In this document: one piece after another, positions 40,106-48,966 of the stretch
Layout of the letters: each line of letters opens with the position of its first letter
How positions within the stretch are numbered: the first letter of the stretch is position 1
From: Stenotrophomonas sp. ASS1
GTDB lineage: Bacteria; Pseudomonadota; Gammaproteobacteria; Xanthomonadales; Xanthomonadaceae
Reading direction: 5' to 3'
NCBI RefSeq assembly: GCF_004346925.1
Contig: NZ_CP031167.1
Location: forward strand, 3,244,001-3,308,000
Length of the DNA stretch: 64,000 nt
Made by a program: the position numbers and the translations under genes
Notes under the pieces: model-generated
What the model was told of the DNA's origin: nothing
Databases searched by the model: none
What the model saw: the letters and a program-made list of their open reading frames with translations, nothing else

Positions 40106-41112
40106 CAGACGGTTCTTCCAAGGGTTTCAAGCAGACGGGATTGGGTGTCGCCATGGCGGGCATCGGCCAGCAGGCCGTCCCAGCCGAGCGCGCCGCGGCC
40201 CAGCAGGCCCAGCAGCGCAGCAGTATTGAGGGAGCGTCCCTGCACGGCGTGCAGGGCTTCATCGACCAGTTCCGGGTGGCAGACCAGCACCACGTCGCAG
40301 CCGGCATCCAGATGCGCGTGCACGCGCGCCGGCACGCCGCCCGCACTGTGCGAGGCGGCCATGCCGATGTCATCGGAGAACACCACGCCGCGGAAGCCGA
40401 GCTCGCCGCGCAGGATGTCCTGGATCCAGCGCGGCGAATAGCCGGCCGGTTCCGGTGCCACCTGCGGATAGATCACGTGCGCCATCATCACCGCGTCGGC
40501 ACCGGCGGCGATGCCGGCCTGGAACGGGACCAGGTCCTGGGCGCGCAGCTCGTCCAGCGCGCGCGGGTCGATCGCGGTATCCACGTGGGTATCTTCCAGC
40601 ACGGTGCCATGGCCGGGGAAATGCTTGAGCGTGGCGGCCATGCCGACCGCATGCATGCCGCGCACGTAGGCGGCGGTGAACGCGGCCACCACCTGCGGGT
40701 CTTCACTGAAGGCGCGGTTGCCGATGGCGCGGTTGCCACGGCCAAGATCGACCACCGGCGCGAAGCTCAGGTCCAGGCCGCTGGCGCGCACTTCGCTGGC
40801 CATCAGCCAGGCGTGCTGCTCGGCCAGGGCCAGCGCCTGCTGCGGGTCGGTGGCGTACATCGCCCCGATGTCCTGCAGTGGCGGCAACTCGCTGTAGCCC
40901 TCGCGGAAACGCTGCACGCGGCCACCTTCCTGGTCCACGCAGATCAGCTGCGGGCGTGGCGCGGCAGCGCGGATCGCCGCGCTCAGATCGGTCACCTGCT
41001 GGCGCGAGGCGAAGTTGCGCTTGAACAGCACCACTCCGGCCACGGCATCGTGCTGCAGCCAGTCACGTTCCTGGGCGGTCAGTTCGGTGCCGGCAACGCC
41101 GATCAGCAGCAT
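40105..41112 (-). CDS. nagZ: Beta-N-acetylhexosaminidase NagZ
   Basis: A 335-residue GH3 glycosidase of peptidoglycan recycling, acting in the cytoplasm on GlcNAc-anhydroMurNAc peptides. The catalytic signatures are KHFPGHGTVLEDTHVD (His/Asp loop near 166-181) and FSDDIGMAA with the nucleophile Asp near 247. VDQEGGRVQRFR is the substrate-binding stretch. NagZ products control AmpR-driven beta-lactamases, which matters in Stenotrophomonas. Start at 41112 is preceded by GGAGA. Confidence 0.94.
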   Translation of the reverse strand: MLLIGVAGTELTAQERDWLQHDAVAGVVLFKRNFASRQQVTDLSAAIRAAAPRPQLICVDQEGGRVQRFREGYSELPPLQDIGAMYATDPQQALALAEQHAWLMASEVRASGLDLSFAPVVDLGRGNRAIGNRAFSEDPQVVAAFTAAYVRGMHAVGMAATLKHFPGHGTVLEDTHVDTAIDPRALDELRAQDLVPFQAGIAAGADAVMMAHVIYPQVAPEPAGYSPRWIQDILRGELGFRGVVFSDDIGMAASHSAGGVPARVHAHLDAGCDVVLVCHPELVDEALHAVQGRSLNTAALLGLLGRGALGWDGLLADARHGDTQSRLLETLGRTV

Positions 41113-41189
41113 GGTCGATCTCCACAACGCGCGCCCGCATGGCGCAGTGCCGCATTGTCGCAGAACCGGCCGACAGGCGCAGTGGTCAG

Positions 41190-41266
41190 AAAAAGGGGAC
41201 GGAGGGGATTAAGCCGCAATCGGCCCCTACGGGCTGGATACGTCTTAATTCCCTCCGTCCCCTTTT
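41190..41266. repeat. GGGGACGGAGGGGATTAAG inverted repeat, copy 2
   Basis: Left arm AAAAGGGGACGGAGGGGATT (from 41191) and right arm ending TCCCTCCGTCCCCTTTT (to 41266) are complementary over 23 bp with one mismatch, separated by about 29 bases. It sits between the DsbA-family gene and nagZ. Confidence 0.8.
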
Positions 41267-41275
41267 CGGATCCGG

Positions 41276-41971
41276 TCAGACCTTGCAGCCGTCCGGGCCG
41301 CAGGCCTCGTCGCCGTCAGCCGGGGCCGCAGGCGCGCCCTGCTCGGCGGCGATCTGGCGCAGGGCGTTGGCGAAGGCCTCGGGGGGCTGCGCCCCGGAAA
41401 TGGCCCACTTTCCATCGATGACGAAGGTCGGCACCGAGGAAATGCCCAGCGCATGGGCCTGCGCCAGCTTGGCTTCGACCTCGGCCAAGCCGCGGTCGGA
41501 GGCCAGCATCTGCGTGATTTCACCCGCGTCGAGGCCGCCTGCCGCGCCCGCCTTGATCAGCACCGAGGGGTCCGCCAGGTTCTGACCGTGCTCGAAGTGG
41601 GCGCGGAACAGTGCTTCGCCCACCGCATCCTGCACGCCGTGCTCGCCCGCCAGCCACAACACCCGGTGCGCCGGCAGCGTGGTCACCCGCACCTGGCCCT
41701 GGCTGAAGTCCATCGGCAGGCCCTCGGCCCGCGCGGTGGTCTGGGTCTGGCCGAGGATCTGTTCGGTACGCTCGACGCCGCCGAACTTGCGCACATAGGC
41801 CTCGCGCAGCGGCACCGGGGTGGCGTCAGCATCCGGGTCGAGCTGGAACGGCTGCCAGTGGATATCGAGTTCAGGCGCGTTGGCGCCCAGCAACTGCACG
41901 CCCTGCTGGAAACGATGCTTGCCGATCCAGCACCAGGGGCAGACCACGTCGGAGTAGATGTCGATTCTCAT
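41276..41971 (-). CDS. DsbA-family oxidoreductase (FrnE-like)
   Basis: A 231-residue cytoplasmic thioredoxin-fold protein of the DsbA/FrnE type. The active site is CPWC (near 11-14) in IYSDVVCPWCWIGKHRF. GISSVPTFVIDGKWAISGAQ supplies the cis-Pro loop near residue 182. An extra pair, EACGPDGC, near the C-terminus resembles the second redox Cys pair of FrnE proteins. Targets are unknown; FrnE members act in oxidative stress and disulfide exchange. The start could be the ATG at 41971 or a GTG at 41980. It is flanked on both sides by GGGGACGGAGGGG hairpins. Confidence 0.87.
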   Translation of the reverse strand: MRIDIYSDVVCPWCWIGKHRFQQGVQLLGANAPELDIHWQPFQLDPDADATPVPLREAYVRKFGGVERTEQILGQTQTTARAEGLPMDFSQGQVRVTTLPAHRVLWLAGEHGVQDAVGEALFRAHFEHGQNLADPSVLIKAGAAGGLDAGEITQMLASDRGLAEVEAKLAQAHALGISSVPTFVIDGKWAISGAQPPEAFANALRQIAAEQGAPAAPADGDEACGPDGCKV

Positions 41972-42001
41972 CCTTTCCACATGGGGGCCGACACCCTCGA
42001 T

Positions 42002-42077
42002 AAAAGGGGACGGAGGGGATTAAGTCGTTTTCCGCACAGATGGGGTAAAGACGACTTAATCCCCTCCGTCCCCTTTT
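42002..42077. repeat. GGGGACGGAGGGGATTAAG perfect inverted repeat, copy 3
   Basis: Two arms of 27 bp (left from 42002, right to 42077) are perfect inverted copies around a 22-base loop. The arms begin AAAAGGGGACGGAGGGGATT and continue AAGTCGT. It lies between the CYTH gene and the DsbA-family gene. Such long perfect hairpins can terminate or stabilise transcripts in either direction. Confidence 0.85.
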
Positions 42078-42085
42078 GGGCGGTT

Positions 42086-42571
42086 TCACCACTCTGAATA
42101 CGGGTGGCTGGCCAGGGCAACGTTGTAGTAGCGGGCATCATCGGTGACTTCGGCCCCCACCCAGTCCGGCAGGTCGATGGTCTGGTCAGCGCTGTCCAGC
42201 TCGACCTCAGCCACGACCAGGCCGGCGTTGTCGCCGAGGAACTCGTCCACCTCCCAGGTCAGGCCGGCGTGTTCGACCAGATGGCGGCGCTTGTCGATCA
42301 GGCCGCCCACGCACAGCGCCAGCAGTGCGCGCGCATCGTCCACCGGGATCGGGTAGTCGAACTCCTGGCGGGTGTGGCCGATGGTTCGCGACTTCAGGTT
42401 CAGCGCGGCGTGGTCGCCTTCGATGCGCACGCGCACCGAAGCGTTCTGGGTGCCGCGATCGAGCGCGCCCATGTCGTTGATGTAGCCCTGCGCCATCGGG
42501 ATCACCCGGTGCGCGGCGGTGCGCCAGCCATCACTACTGACGACGAATTTGCGTTCGATTTCGATGCCCAT
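42086..42571 (-). CDS. CYTH-domain protein (triphosphate tunnel family)
   Basis: A 161-residue CYTH-domain protein. The signature EIERKFVV (ExExK, residues 3-10) opens the tunnel fold; RVRIEGDHAALNLKSR and EVDEFLGDNAGLVVAEVEL supply the further Arg/Lys/Glu residues. Short CYTH proteins like this hydrolyse inorganic triphosphate or act on adenylated substrates. Activity is inferred. The start at 42571 opens the motif; an earlier ATG at 42595 is less likely. Confidence 0.9.
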   Translation of the reverse strand: MGIEIERKFVVSSDGWRTAAHRVIPMAQGYINDMGALDRGTQNASVRVRIEGDHAALNLKSRTIGHTRQEFDYPIPVDDARALLALCVGGLIDKRRHLVEHAGLTWEVDEFLGDNAGLVVAEVELDSADQTIDLPDWVGAEVTDDARYYNVALASHPYSEW

Positions 42572-42604
42572 CGCGCCATTATGCGCGATGGGCATGACAG
42601 CCGA

Positions 42605-43939
42605 TCAGCGCTTCTCGAATACCGCGATGCTTTCCACGTGTGCGGTGTGCGGGAACATGTCCATGGCACCGGCACTGACCAGGGTGAAGCCCTGTTCGTT
42701 GACCAGATAGCCGGCATCGCGTGCCAGCGAACCCGGGTGGCAGCTGACGTAGACGATGCGCTTGAACTGCTTCAGCGGCAGCTGCTGCAGCACTTCGATC
42801 GCGCCCGAGCGCGGCGGATCCAAGAGCAGCTTGTCGAAGCCCTGGCGCATCCACGGCGTGCTGCGCTGGTCCTGGGTGAGGTCGGCGCTGAAGAACTGGG
42901 CGTTGGTCAGGCCGTTGCGCTCGGCATTCTCACGGGCCCGCGCGACGAGGCCAGCATCGCCTTCCACACCGACCACTTCGCGCACGCGGCGCGCCAGCGG
43001 CAGGGTGAAGTTGCCCAGGCCGCAGAACAGGTCCAGCACACGCTCGTCCTCACCCGGCTCCAGCAGGTCCAGGGCGTGGGCGATCATCTTCTCATTGAGC
43101 TTGGCGTTGACCTGGATGAAGTCCAACGGACGGAACGCCAGCTCCACGTCCCACGGCGCCAGCCGGAACGACAGCGGCACGCCCTGCCCGTCCAGCGGCT
43201 GCACGGTATCCACGCCACCGGACTGCAGGTAGATCACGAAGCCATGCTGCTGGCCGAAGGCGGCCCAGGCCACGCGGTCGGCATCGCTGAGCGGCTGCAG
43301 GTGGCGCACGGTCAGGACCACGGCCTGGTCGCCAGCGATGAATTCGATCTGCGGGATGTCACGCTTGCCATCGAGCGATTCGATGAAGGTGGACAGCGCC
43401 TCGACCTTGGTGCCGATCTCGGGGATCACGGTCAGGCACTGGCTGAGGTCGGCGACGAATCGCGGATCCTGTTCACGGAAGCCGACCAGGGTCTTGTCCT
43501 TCTTTTCGACCCGGCGCACCGAGAAGCGACCCTTGCGCCGGTAGCCCCAGCTCTCACCGACCAGCGGCGCCAGCACGGTGCCCGGCTTCACGTGGCCGAT
43601 GCGCTCCAGGTTGTCCATCAGCACGCGCTGCTTGGCGACAATCTGCTGGTCTTCGTCCAGGTGCTGCAGCACGCAGCCGGCGCAGGTGCCGAAGTGCGGG
43701 CACTTCGGGGTGACGCGCTGCGGCGAGGCCTGCAGCACTTCCACCGTACGCGCTTCGTCGAAATGGCGGCTGCGGGCGGTCTGTTCGGCCATGACCACCT
43801 CGCCCGGCAGGGCGCCGCTGACGAAGGTGACCTTGCCGCCCTCGCCTTCACGGCGGGCGACACCGCGACCATCATGGCTGAGGTCGAGGATCTCGGTCTG
43901 GAACGGGGTACGGTCGATGCGGGAGCGGGATCGGGCCAC
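42605..43939 (-). CDS. rlmD: 23S rRNA (uracil(1939)-C(5))-methyltransferase RlmD
   Basis: A 444-residue RNA methyltransferase. An N-terminal TRAM-like domain (FQTEILDLSHDGRGVARREG) is followed by the iron-sulfur Cys set CPHFGTCAGCVLQHL near 81-95, and the SAM fold with VLDLFCGLGNFTLPLA near 290. The catalytic Cys is in VYVSCHPGSLARD near 395. It methylates U1939 of 23S rRNA. The frame stays open upstream, but a GTG at 43939 (MARSRSRID) matches the normal length and N-terminus. Confidence 0.93.
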   Translation of the reverse strand: MARSRSRIDRTPFQTEILDLSHDGRGVARREGEGGKVTFVSGALPGEVVMAEQTARSRHFDEARTVEVLQASPQRVTPKCPHFGTCAGCVLQHLDEDQQIVAKQRVLMDNLERIGHVKPGTVLAPLVGESWGYRRKGRFSVRRVEKKDKTLVGFREQDPRFVADLSQCLTVIPEIGTKVEALSTFIESLDGKRDIPQIEFIAGDQAVVLTVRHLQPLSDADRVAWAAFGQQHGFVIYLQSGGVDTVQPLDGQGVPLSFRLAPWDVELAFRPLDFIQVNAKLNEKMIAHALDLLEPGEDERVLDLFCGLGNFTLPLARRVREVVGVEGDAGLVARARENAERNGLTNAQFFSADLTQDQRSTPWMRQGFDKLLLDPPRSGAIEVLQQLPLKQFKRIVYVSCHPGSLARDAGYLVNEQGFTLVSAGAMDMFPHTAHVESIAVFEKR

Positions 43940-44066
43940 GTGGCAACAGGCTGCGGGCAAAAATGGGGGCGTATTGTCGCAGATCCTGACCGGCAGGGTC
44001 CGGACCCGCTTGCGCCCGCCGCCGCTGTGCTTGATGATTGCAACAGCTGACATGGAGGCAGCCCTG

Positions 44067-44795
44067 ATGCAGATGACCCCGCGGGCCAGCCGGCCCCGCT
44101 TCCTGCTTGTCGAGGACGACATCATCAGCCGCGGTTTTTTCAAGGCGGCGTTGGAAACGTTACCGGCGGACGTGGACACCGCAGACTCATTGGCCAGTGC
44201 CCTGGCCAGCGCCGAGCCCGGCGCGCATGACCTGTGGCTGATCGACGTCAACCTGCCTGACGGCAATGGCGCGCAGCTGCTGCGCGAACTGCGCCGTTCA
44301 CATCCCGACACCCCGGCGTTGGCGCATACCGCCGACGGCGATACCTCGATCCATGCGCGCCTGCGCGAGGCCGGTTTCAGCGACACGCTGGTCAAGCCGC
44401 TGGGCCGCGACCAGCTGTTGAAGGCGGTGCGCCGCGCCCTGGTCAACAGCCCGGCCGGGATCGTCATGGCCCAGGCGCCGGCCGCGGTCGAGCTGCAGGT
44501 ACAGGACTGGGACGAGACTGCGGCACTGGCCGCGCTCAATGGCCAGCGCAACCACCTGATCGCGCTGCGCGAGCTGTTCCTGGCCGAGCTGCCGGGCGTA
44601 CGCGATGCGGTCGAGCAGGCGGTGGACCAGCATGACGAGCGCCAGCTGCGCAGCCAGTTGCATCGGCTGCAGGCGAGCTGTGGCTTCGTGGGCGCGGCGC
44701 GGTTGGGCCGGGCGGTGCGCCAGTTGCATCATGCGCCGGAGTCCGGGCAGGCCCAGGCGGGGTTCCGCGACGCGGTCGCTGCCCTACTGCATTGA
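44067..44795 (+). CDS. Response regulator receiver plus HPt protein
   Basis: A 242-residue signalling protein. The receiver domain (11-125) has the acidic pair Asp17/Asp18 in VEDD, the phospho-acceptor Asp60 in LWLIDVNLPDG, and Lys110 in TLVKPLG. A C-terminal HPt domain (about 150-235) has His199 in QLHRLQASCGFVGA. No kinase domain is present, so it is a receiver-to-HPt relay partner for a separate hybrid kinase. The ATG at 44067 has GGAGG 8 bases upstream; the ATG at 44052 overlaps that site. It is divergent from rlmD. Confidence 0.88.
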   Translation: MQMTPRASRPRFLLVEDDIISRGFFKAALETLPADVDTADSLASALASAEPGAHDLWLIDVNLPDGNGAQLLRELRRSHPDTPALAHTADGDTSIHARLREAGFSDTLVKPLGRDQLLKAVRRALVNSPAGIVMAQAPAAVELQVQDWDETAALAALNGQRNHLIALRELFLAELPGVRDAVEQAVDQHDERQLRSQLHRLQASCGFVGAARLGRAVRQLHHAPESGQAQAGFRDAVAALLH

Positions 44796-44802
44796 GGGTT
44801 GT

Positions 44803-44834
44803 TCGGCAGGGCTGCGCCCTGCACCTACCGAAGC
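44803..44834. repeat. SMAG-type CAGGGC palindrome
   Basis: TTCGGCAGGGCTGCGCCCTG followed by CACCTACCGAAG. It is the same module as at 15096 and 17117, here followed by CTTCAAGCCAGGGCAACGTC, a linker also present beside copy B. Confidence 0.7.
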
Positions 44835-44858
44835 CTTCAAGCCAGGGCAACGTCAAAG

Positions 44859-44887
44859 GCCAGAGCCAGAGCGGCTCTGGCTTTCTG
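44859..44887 (+). terminator. Weak terminator-like hairpin after the receiver-HPt gene
   Basis: GCCAGAGC and GCTCTGGC form an 8-bp stem followed by TTTCT. A stronger version of the same hairpin lies at 56416-56446, again just before an ATGGAY-loop element. Confidence 0.6.
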
Positions 44888-44897
44888 CTTGTTGGGC

Positions 44898-44995
44898 GGG
44901 GCGGTGTGGGTGGGCAGGACCGTTGGCGCCATGGATGGCGCCATCGAGCCCCCATGGACGGGTTTACGGCGTGTCCTGCCCACCCACACCGCCCC
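44898..44995 (+). repeat. ATGGAY-loop element copy C
   Basis: Outer arms of 23 bp are perfectly complementary (5' arm starts GGGGCGGTGTGGGTGGGCAG). Hairpin 1 is GGCGCC-ATGGAT-GGCGCC; hairpin 2 is CCC-ATGGAC-GGG followed by TTTACGGCGT. Total 98 bp. The 584-base stretch 44796-45380 has no gene: it holds this element, copy D, SMAG repeats and a hexamer array. Confidence 0.9.
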
Positions 44996-45023
44996 ACCCC
45001 CGACAGATTCCCGGTGACGGCTG

Positions 45024-45137
45024 GTAGATCCACGCCATGCGTGGATGAATCTCAATCGGAATCAAATATTTCGAATTGAAATCGAAACGCATCCACGCAT
45101 GGCGTGGCTCTACTGTGTCGACCAAGGTCGACACCCA
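45024..45137. repeat. SMAG repeats around an AT-rich spacer
   Basis: GTAGATCCACGCCATGCGTG (45024) and the inverted ATCCACGCATGGCGTGGCTC (45091, ending CTAC) flank an AT-rich spacer with CAAATATTTCGAATTG. A third palindrome, GTGTCGACCAAGGTCGACAC, runs directly on (45115-45137). The spacer is related to that at 16797-16835. Confidence 0.75.
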
Positions 45138-45181
45138 CCAGAGCAGAGTGCCATTCCGACAGCTCGCGAGAAACTGTCCAA

Positions 45182-45283
45182 GGCAGGGTGGGTCCGGTTG
45201 CGGGAGTGTCCGCGGCATGGATGCCGCGGCCAAGCCCCCATGGACGGGTTTACGGCGTCTCCCGCAACCGGACCCACCCTGCC
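45182..45283 (+). repeat. ATGGAY-loop element copy D
   Basis: Outer arms of 25 bp are perfectly complementary (5' arm starts GGCAGGGTGGGTCCGGTTGC). Hairpin 1 is CCGCGGC-ATGGAT-GCCGCGG; hairpin 2 is CCC-ATGGAC-GGG followed by TTTACGGCGT. This is the uninterrupted equivalent of copy A. Confidence 0.9.
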
Positions 45284-45299
45284 ATCCCACGGAATGCAC

Positions 45300-45373
<74 letters not shown>

Positions 45374-45380
45374 ACACCCC

Positions 45381-46100
45381 TCAACGCCTGGGTGCAAGCT
45401 GCTCGAGCATTTCCCAGGACTTCAGGCCGCGCGGCCCCAGATGATGGGCCAGCACCCGCCGCATCGGCAGGCGCAGGCTGGCCAGGTCGGCGGCATCGGG
45501 CTCTTCATCGGCGGCCAGCGCCAGCAGCGCAGAACCCGTCGCGGCCGCCCGGCGTTCCCCACCGCGCTCGCTGAGCAGGCGCTGCGCGCCTTCCTGTGGG
45601 TCCAGTTCGTAGCGCGCGGCCGGGTCGATCGGCTGGCCGTCGCTGGCGCTGTCCAGATCGAAACCCAGGCCTAGCGCAGACAGCAGCTCGCGCTCAAACC
45701 GGCGCAGGGTCCAGGCCAGGCCGGCGCCCACGGCCAGCCGCGCGCGTGCCTCGCCGTAGGCCAGGTACAACTCCGGCAGCGGGTCCTGGCGCGGGGCCAG
45801 GCGCAGGGTCAATTCACTCAGATAGAAGCCGGCCAGCATCGCCTGGCCGACCAGGCGCGGGGCAGCATCCAGTGCCTCGGCACCCCGCAGCTGGGCCAAT
45901 TCGCCCCGCTGCTGGGCACTGAAGCGGATCCACTGCAGCGGCTGCAGGGCCGCGCGCAGCACCTGTCCCTTGGCGGTGGATACGCCACGCGCGAGCAGGC
46001 CGATCCGGCCATGCTGCGCGCTCAGCACTTCGACCAGCAGGCTGGTCTCGCGATAGGCCCGTGCATGCAGCACGAAGCCGGTGTCGTCCTCGATCATCAT
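45381..46100 (-). CDS. recO: DNA repair protein RecO
   Basis: A 239-residue recombination mediator that helps RecA load on SSB-covered DNA. The N-terminal OB fold ([35 protein letters not shown]) is followed by the helical domain ([27 protein letters not shown]). A zinc Cys motif is absent, as in other gamma-proteobacterial RecO. Last gene of the lepA-lepB-DUF4845-rnc-era-recO cluster. The first two codons are both ATG. Confidence 0.93.
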   Translation of the reverse strand: MMIEDDTGFVLHARAYRETSLLVEVLSAQHGRIGLLARGVSTAKGQVLRAALQPLQWIRFSAQQRGELAQLRGAEALDAAPRLVGQAMLAGFYLSELTLRLAPRQDPLPELYLAYGEARARLAVGAGLAWTLRRFERELLSALGLGFDLDSASDGQPIDPAARYELDPQEGAQRLLSERGGERRAAATGSALLALAADEEPDAADLASLRLPMRRVLAHHLGPRGLKSWEMLEQLAPRR

Positions 46101-46118
46101 CGAAGCGACTGCAACGGC

Positions 46119-47015
46119 TTACTCGTAACCGAAGGCCTTCAGTGCGGCCTCGTCGTCGGACCAGCCTTCACGCACGCGCACCCAGGTCTCCAGGAACACC
46201 TTGGCGCCGAACAGGCGCTCCATCTGCAGGCGGGACTTGGCCCCGATCTCCTTCAGGCGGGTACCACCCTTGCCGATCACGATCGCCTTCTGGCCCTCGC
46301 GCTCGACCCAGATCACCGCACCGATGCGCAACAGGTTGCCATCTTCGGTGAAGCGCTCGATTTCCACGGTGGTGGCATACGGCAGCTCTTCGCCGAGCTG
46401 GCGCATCAGCTGTTCACGTACCAGTTCGCCGGCCAGGAAGCGCTGGCTGCGGTCGGTGATCTCGTCTTCGCCGAACATCGGCGGCGCTTCCGGCAGCAGC
46501 GCCAGTACGTCGCGTACCAGTGCTTCCAGGCCGTTGCGCTTCTGCGCCGAGATTGGATGCACCGACGCGAAATCGCGGCCGGCCGTGACTTCCTGCAGGA
46601 ACGGCAGCAGCGCGCCCTTGTCCTTCAGCCGGTCGATCTTGTTGACCACCAGCACCACCGGGATACCGGCGTCGCGCAGAACATTGAAGGCCAGGCTGTC
46701 TTCCTCGTCCCAGCGACCGGCTTCGATCACCAGCAGGCCGGCATCGACGCCTTCCAGCGAGCCGCGCGCGGCGCGGTTCATCACCCGGTTCATCGCCCGC
46801 TTCTGCACCTTGTGCAGGCCGGGGGTGTCGACCAGCACCAGCTGGCCTTCCGGATAGGTGGCGATGCCCAGCAGGCGATGGCGCGTGGTCTGCGGGCGGT
46901 TGGAAACGATGCTGACCTTGGCGCCGACCAGGGCATTGGTCAGGGTCGATTTGCCCACGTTCGGGCGGCCGATGACGGCCACGCTGCCGCAATGATGGGA
47001 AGTTTGTTCGCTCAC
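46119..47015 (-). CDS. era: GTPase Era
   Basis: A 298-residue GTPase for 16S rRNA maturation and 30S assembly. G motifs are [10 protein letters not shown] (G1), DTPGLH (G3), NKID (G4) and SAQK (G5). The C-terminal KH domain has [21 protein letters not shown]. The GTG start overlaps the rnc stop as GTGA, so it is translationally coupled to RNase III, the standard arrangement. Confidence 0.96.
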   Translation of the reverse strand: MSEQTSHHCGSVAVIGRPNVGKSTLTNALVGAKVSIVSNRPQTTRHRLLGIATYPEGQLVLVDTPGLHKVQKRAMNRVMNRAARGSLEGVDAGLLVIEAGRWDEEDSLAFNVLRDAGIPVVLVVNKIDRLKDKGALLPFLQEVTAGRDFASVHPISAQKRNGLEALVRDVLALLPEAPPMFGEDEITDRSQRFLAGELVREQLMRQLGEELPYATTVEIERFTEDGNLLRIGAVIWVEREGQKAIVIGKGGTRLKEIGAKSRLQMERLFGAKVFLETWVRVREGWSDDEAALKAFGYE

Positions 47016-47692
47016 TTGGAATCCAGTTGTTCTAGGACGGCTGCAGCCGCCTGTTGTTCGGCAAGCCGCCGCGAGGCGCCTTCGCCCTCGGTGCTGGCGG
47101 CCGGGTCGGCTACGTTGCAGCGTACCCGGAAGTGCTTGGCGTGGTCGTCACCGGATTCTGACACCAGTTCATACTGCGGCAACGCCTTCTGTCGGGCCTG
47201 CAGCCATTCCTGCAGGCGGGTCTTGGGGTCCTTCTCGGGCCGACCGGAAGCCGGCAGTGCCTCGATCGAAGCGCTGAACCAGGGCAGTACCACCGCCCGG
47301 CAGGCCTCGAAGCCGGCATCCAGGTAGATCGCGGCCACCACGGCTTCCACGGCGTCGGCCAGAATCGAGTCGCGACGATGACCGCCGGACTTCATTTCGC
47401 CCGGGCCCAGGGTCAGCCGTTCGCCCAGTTCCAGGGTGCGCCCGATCACCGCCAGCGCGCCTTCACGCACCAGCTCGGCACGGGCACGGGTCATCGCGCC
47501 TTCGTCAGCCTTGGGCCAGCGTCGGTACAACGCCTCGGCCGCCATCATGTTGACGATGCTGTCGCCGAGGAACTCCAGGCGCTCGTTGTGCGGCGCACCG
47601 GCACTGCGATGCGTCAGCGCCTGCTTGAGCAGGGCCGGGTCGCTGAAGGCATGACCGATCAGGTCGCCACGTTGGATGAATTTACTGGGCAC
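47012..47692 (-). CDS. rnc: Ribonuclease III
   Basis: A 226-residue double-strand-specific endoribonuclease that processes rRNA precursors and structured RNAs. The catalytic signature is [20 protein letters not shown] (near 38-57), with the second acidic set in [15 protein letters not shown]-terminal dsRNA-binding domain ([20 protein letters not shown] onward) follows. It overlaps the DUF4845 gene by 11 bases upstream and era by 4 bases downstream. Confidence 0.96.
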   Translation of the reverse strand: MPSKFIQRGDLIGHAFSDPALLKQALTHRSAGAPHNERLEFLGDSIVNMMAAEALYRRWPKADEGAMTRARAELVREGALAVIGRTLELGERLTLGPGEMKSGGHRRDSILADAVEAVVAAIYLDAGFEACRAVVLPWFSASIEALPASGRPEKDPKTRLQEWLQARQKALPQYELVSESGDDHAKHFRVRCNVADPAASTEGEGASRRLAEQQAAAAVLEQLDSK

Positions 47693-48065
47693 CGCTTCGT
47701 GTCAGGTCCTGGGAAGAATCGAATTTGCCAACCACATCGAGGTTGCCGATCAGCTGACGGCGCACTTCGTAGTTGACCTTGAGGGTCCAGCCATTGTCGC
47801 GACGGTCGAACTTCACGTTGGCCGGCTTCACGTTGTCCGAGTAGTTGATGTACAGGCGCTTGAAGAACAGGTCCTGGATGCGCGCCGGCTCCATGCTGCC
47901 CACGCCCGGCTCGTTGGCCAGGCTCTTCATCGCCGAGCGCACCGCGTAGTACTCCTGGTACATCGGGAACAGCTTCATGCCGATGTAGAGGAAGAAGCCA
48001 ACCACGATCAGGACCGTCAGGAACGAGGTCAGGGTCATGCCACGCTGCGTGTTCATCGTCTTCAT
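47682..48065 (-). CDS. DUF4845 membrane protein
   Basis: A 127-residue protein with one N-terminal membrane helix ([20 protein letters not shown], residues 11-30) and a soluble periplasmic part ([20 protein letters not shown] near the end). It is the conserved small gene between lepB and rnc in xanthomonads and pseudomonads. The N-terminus [13 protein letters not shown] resembles a type IV pilin-like leader but no function is known. GGGGAGA sits 5 bases before the ATG. Confidence 0.88.
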   Translation of the reverse strand: MKTMNTQRGMTLTSFLTVLIVVGFFLYIGMKLFPMYQEYYAVRSAMKSLANEPGVGSMEPARIQDLFFKRLYINYSDNVKPANVKFDRRDNGWTLKVNYEVRRQLIGNLDVVGKFDSSQDLTRSGAQ

Positions 48066-48117
48066 TGCGTTCTCCCCAGATACGCGTTGGATGTGAAAAT
48101 ACTCAGTTGGTGCCCGC

Positions 48118-48912
48118 TCAGTTGATGCTCGAGCCGATCCGCGACGGCTCGAAGCCATCCTTGCAGAACCAACCCTGGCAGTTCAGCCAGATCAGGAACG
48201 CCTTGCCACGCAGGTTCTCTTCCGGCAGCAGGCCCCAGAAACGGCCATCGTCGCTGTTGTCGCGGTTGTCGCCCATCACCAGGTACTTGCCGGCCGGCAC
48301 GGTCCACTGGCCCTGGCCACGCGGATAGTCGGTCTCCAGCACCGTGTGGGTGCGGCCCGGCAGGTGCTCGACCAGCAGGTTGGCGCCCTCGCCCTGGCCC
48401 TTGTGGCCGGCGTAGATGCCCTTGTTGTCGTACTTCAGCGGCTCGCCGTTGAGGATCACGCCATCGCCTTCGAAGACCACGGTGTCACCCGGCACGCCGA
48501 TCACGCGCTTGATGAAGTTCTCGCCCTTGGCCGGATCGTTCTCGCCATGGCCGGGGAAGTGGAACACCACCACGTCACCACGCGAGGGCTCACCCACCGG
48601 CACGAACTTGGTGTTGCTGATCGGCAGGCGCAGGCCGTAGGAGAACTTGTTGACCAGGATGAAATCGCCGATCAGCAGGTTCGGCATCATCGAGCTGGAC
48701 GGGATCTTGTACGGCTCGGCAATGAAGCTGCGCACGATCAGCACGATCGCCAGCACCGGGAAGAACGCACGCGAGTAGTCCACCAGCACCGGCTCGGAAT
48801 CGAGCAGGCCCGCGCGCTGGGCGCGACGCTTGGCGAGGTACAGCTTGTCCGCGAGCAGGATCAGGCCCGAGGCCAGGGTCAGCACGACCAGGAGGATCTC
48901 AAACAGTTTCAT
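48118..48912 (-). CDS. lepB: Signal peptidase I
   Basis: A 264-residue inner-membrane protease that cuts Sec and Tat signal peptides. Two N-terminal membrane helices (4-21 and 50-67) precede the catalytic Ser74 in IPSSSMMPNL and Lys135 in NFIKRVIGVPGD; box E is GDNRDNSDDGRFWG. It is 54 bases downstream of lepA on the same strand, the usual operon order. Confidence 0.96.
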   Translation of the reverse strand: MKLFEILLVVLTLASGLILLADKLYLAKRRAQRAGLLDSEPVLVDYSRAFFPVLAIVLIVRSFIAEPYKIPSSSMMPNLLIGDFILVNKFSYGLRLPISNTKFVPVGEPSRGDVVVFHFPGHGENDPAKGENFIKRVIGVPGDTVVFEGDGVILNGEPLKYDNKGIYAGHKGQGEGANLLVEHLPGRTHTVLETDYPRGQGQWTVPAGKYLVMGDNRDNSDDGRFWGLLPEENLRGKAFLIWLNCQGWFCKDGFEPSRIGSSIN

Positions 48913-48966
48913 TCAGGGTCCTTTGCAACGTCACCAGACGACCGGCCCCGCAGGGCCGGTGCGGGC

